Assembly (NCBI GenBank): GCA_910586835.1
Contig: CAJUJU010000077.1
Location: forward strand, 1 to 14,837
Source of the DNA: an uncultured Acetatifactor sp.
GTDB taxonomy: Bacteria; Bacillota; Clostridia; Lachnospirales; Lachnospiraceae
Reading direction: 5' to 3'
DNA length: 14,837 nt
Part shown: one piece after another, positions 12,921-14,837 of the stretch
Numbering within the stretch: the stretch's first letter is position 1
How the letters are laid out: every line of letters starts with the position of its first letter
The notes under the pieces: model-generated
The model's database searches: none
The model's input: the letters and a program-made list of their open reading frames with translations, nothing else
Told to the model about the DNA's origin: nothing
Translations under genes and position numbers: made by a program

Positions 12921-14330
12921 TTGCATTATACTGAAAAAACAGTGGAAGAAATCAAAATCGCCTATATCGGGGGCGGTTCCAGGGGATGGGCCTGGGGACT
13001 TATGAGCGATCTGGCATCCTGCAGCGACATCAGCGGTCAGGTGGCGCTTTACGACATCGACTTGGAAGCCGCAAAGGATAATGAAATCATCGGCAATTTG
13101 TTCCGCCGGGCCGAGGGCGCCGCGTCCGACTGGCGTTATCTGGCCGTCAGGGAGCTGAAGGAGGCTCTCACCGGTGCCGATTTCGTCGTCATCTCCATCC
13201 TTCCGGGCACCTTCGACGAGATGGAGTCCGATGTACATGCCCCCGAAAAATACGGTATCTTTCAGTCCGTTGGAGATACCTCCGGCCCCGGCGGAACCCT
13301 GCGCGCCATGCGGACCGTCCCCATGTTTGAGGACATCGCCCGGGCAATCCAGGCATACTGCCCTGACGCATGGGTAATCAACTACACCAATCCCATGACA
13401 ATCTGTGTCAAAACGCTATACCGGGTCTTTCCCCGGATCAAGGCCTTCGGCTGCTGCCATGAGGTATTCGGAACTCAGAAATTCCTGGCACACATGGCAG
13501 AGGAGACCTTTGACGTCCAAAACATTGACCGCCACGAAATCAAAGTCAACCCCGTGGGCGTCAATCATTTCACCTGGCTCACAGACGCCCTCTGGCGGAA
13601 TATTGACCTGTTCCCGCACTACAGGAGCTTCTGTCAAAAATATCGTGACGGCTACCGCACCGGCGATCAGCAGATCGATTCCAACTGGATGAACAACAGT
13701 TTCACCAGCACGGAAAAAGTAAAAATGGATCTCTTTCTCCGCTATGGCTGGATTGCCGCCGCAGGAGACCGGCACCTGGCCGAATTCTGCCCGGGGAAAT
13801 GGTATCTGGAAAATCCGGAAAGAGTTTCCGAGATGCAGTTTGGCCTGACCGGCGTGGCCTGGAGGAAAAAAGATCTGGAAGAGCGCCTCGCAAAAAGCCG
13901 CCGTCTCCGAAACGGCGAGGAGCAGGTCAAAATCAATGGCACGGGCGAGGAAGGAGTCAATCAGATCCGCGCCCTTCTGGGACTTTGCGACCTGGTCACA
14001 AACGTTAACCTGCCCAACCGGGGACAGATTCCCAATCTGCCTCTTGGCGCGGTGGTGGAAACCAATGCCGTCTTTCGTTCAGGGAGTCTGACCCCTGTTC
14101 TGGCAGGCCCTGTGCCCCGGGAGATCTACCCCCTGATCGCCAGAATCTGCGGCCAGCAAGAACTGCTTTCGGAAGGGATCGCAGCCAGGGATCTGAACGC
14201 CATCTTCTCCGTATTTGCCAACGACCCGCTGACAACCTGCAGCCTTGCCGATGCCCGCAGCCTTTTTGGGGAAATGTGTGCCAGCACAAAGGAGTATCTG
14301 ACCATGTATGATCTCTCCGCCGATTTCTGA
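12921..14330 (+). CDS. GH4 NAD/Mn-dependent glycosidase, probable alpha-galacturonidase/glucuronidase
   Basis: Family GH4 enzymes cleave glycosides by an NAD+-dependent redox mechanism with Mn2+. The 469-aa product has the N-terminal dinucleotide-binding loop IAYIGGGSRGW and ADFVVISI in the Rossmann fold. NYTNPM follows, then the metal/substrate motif CHEV (C179-V182) and the VNHFTW histidine (H216). CHEV, rather than CDMP, CHSV or CHGF, is typical of uronic-acid-acting members such as LplD alpha-galacturonidase, so oligogalacturonides or similar plant uronides are the likely substrate. The start is a TTG at 12921 with AGGAGGT 6 bases upstream. An upstream ATG at 12870 lies within the promoter and is rejected. 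It is a single gene with no transporter visible. Confidence 0.88.
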   Translation: MHYTEKTVEEIKIAYIGGGSRGWAWGLMSDLASCSDISGQVALYDIDLEAAKDNEIIGNLFRRAEGAASDWRYLAVRELKEALTGADFVVISILPGTFDEMESDVHAPEKYGIFQSVGDTSGPGGTLRAMRTVPMFEDIARAIQAYCPDAWVINYTNPMTICVKTLYRVFPRIKAFGCCHEVFGTQKFLAHMAEETFDVQNIDRHEIKVNPVGVNHFTWLTDALWRNIDLFPHYRSFCQKYRDGYRTGDQQIDSNWMNNSFTSTEKVKMDLFLRYGWIAAAGDRHLAEFCPGKWYLENPERVSEMQFGLTGVAWRKKDLEERLAKSRRLRNGEEQVKINGTGEEGVNQIRALLGLCDLVTNVNLPNRGQIPNLPLGAVVETNAVFRSGSLTPVLAGPVPREIYPLIARICGQQELLSEGIAARDLNAIFSVFANDPLTTCSLADARSLFGEMCASTKEYLTMYDLSADF

Positions 14331-14333
14331 ACA

Positions 14334-14361
14334 GCAGGGGATTTTCGGCTGCATCCTCTGC
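14334..14361 (+). terminator. Weak hairpin between convergent genes
   Basis: GCAGGGGA (14334-14341) pairs with TCCTCTGC (14354-14361) with one G-T wobble and a 12-base loop. It follows the GH4 stop, but there is no T-run, so termination here is uncertain. Confidence 0.3.
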
Positions 14362-14663
14362 CTACTTCAGTTCAATCAGGATATAGTTATCCTTCCCCCG
14401 GATGACATGAAACATATGCTCCTCCAGCACAGGCAGATCATATGCCGTCAGGTCCACCGAGGGATCCCTTGTCACATTTTTCAGATCGTAATACTGGTAA
14501 AAGCCCCAAATGCCTTCTTCATGGGAATATTTCGGAAATTCGCCCCTGGGGAAGGCTTGTTCCCTTCCCTGCCTCTCAGCTCTTCCGCAGCCTGGAAGAC
14601 ATAGAAGGACAACACCGCCCACACCGCCGGAACGGAAGCCAGGACAACGGCAATGGTACACAT
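14362..14663 (-). pseudogene. Frameshifted small membrane protein gene
   Basis: Two overlapping minus-strand frames read as one protein if a base is shifted in the C/G-rich run at about 14541-14555. The first begins MCTIAVVLASVPAVWAVLSF, a clear membrane or signal segment, at 14663. The second carries YSHEEGIWGFYQYYDLKN and HVIRGKDNYILIELK and stops at 14362. Neither half looks complete alone. The 5' start has no good ribosome site and sits next to a transposase-like remnant, so the gene may also be truncated. The family is not recognised. Confidence 0.5.
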
Positions 14664-14689
14664 CAGCGTCAGCTTATCCTGTCAAAAAA

Positions 14690-14803
14690 ACCTTCAAAGA
14701 TTTATCGCAGGAGGATTTTTCACCGCAGCCACCGGTGGTAAAGCAGTTCCCGTCCAAGCTGGATCCGTTCAAGCCTGTCATCCCACGACAAACGCATGAG
14801 TAA
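14690..14803 (+). pseudogene. Remnant of an IS21-type transposase (istA-like)
   Basis: A 37-codon stretch reads FKDLSQEDFSPQPPV and KQFPSKLDPFKPVI. From memory, istA transposases of the IS21 family have a similar PxPPV...RPSKLDPYKPxI segment between the helix-turn-helix region and the DDE domain. It is bounded by a TAA at 14801 and has no start or continuation in any frame, so it is a degraded fragment. No inverted repeat of an intact insertion sequence is seen in the remaining 34 bases. Confidence 0.45.
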
Positions 14804-14837
14804 ATAAAATGTGAACAAACTGCTCCATTATCCGTTA

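Noticed and set aside
1..14837. CRISPR array, rRNA or tRNA genes
   Set aside because: I saw no regularly spaced repeats and no tRNA- or rRNA-like sequence on either strand. This was by eye only.

Overview
The window looks like a chromosome segment of a Gram-positive anaerobe of the Clostridia, most likely Lachnospiraceae. The reasons are the gene order cdaR-like / ftsE / ftsX / M23 hydrolase / S41 protease / uvrB, a YjfB-family small protein, a CvfB-type S1 protein, strong AGGAGG ribosome sites, TTG starts and Gram-positive LexA boxes. No 16S rRNA or other taxonomic marker is present, so the family-level placement is inference.

Two regions meet near base 3700. To the right (about 3700-14837) is GC-richer chromosomal DNA. 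To the left (1 to about 3696) is visibly AT-richer accessory DNA. It carries an AbiEi/AbiEii type IV toxin-antitoxin (abortive infection) pair and a cluster of three genes, all transcribed leftward, that resemble genes of integrative or conjugative elements of gut Clostridia. The border lies inside uvrB. The first ~102 codons are intact, with LexA-box promoter, ribosome site and Walker A motif, and then the frame runs into foreign sequence and a TAA where UvrB should continue into its beta-hairpin. The simplest reading is that a mobile element has inserted into uvrB. Its far end, and any 3' part of uvrB, are outside the window.

Chromosomal layout, all leftward unless stated: (i) 11759-12769, a CPBP intramembrane metalloprotease; (ii) 10982-11698 acyl-ACP thioesterase, 4-bp overlap with (iii) 10143-10985 CvfB-like RNA-binding protein; (iv) 9868-10059, a YjfB-family small protein with a strong terminator; (v) a cell-wall operon from a promoter near 9761-9789: CdaR/PucR-type regulator, ftsE, ftsX, a coiled-coil M23 murein hydrolase (PcsB/EnvC-like) and a CtpA-type S41 protease, ending at a terminator at 4206-4260. 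FtsE and FtsX form the ABC-type complex that typically activates such coiled-coil hydrolases at the division site, so the operon is functionally coherent. (vi) The broken uvrB follows under its own LexA-regulated promoter.

On the right, a rightward GH4 glycosidase with a CHEV motif (12921-14330, probably an alpha-galacturonidase/glucuronidase) is transcribed divergently from the CPBP gene across an intergenic region holding a 10-bp perfect inverted repeat. Beyond it is decayed sequence: a small membrane-protein gene that appears frameshifted, and a short piece resembling an IS21-type transposase (istA).

The most interesting point is the uvrB junction. An SOS-controlled repair promoter now reads, through a 102-codon stub and with no obvious terminator, toward the first genes of the inserted element. 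This may be a stable loss of nucleotide-excision repair, or a reversible, excision-restored disruption of the skin-element type. The window alone cannot decide between them.
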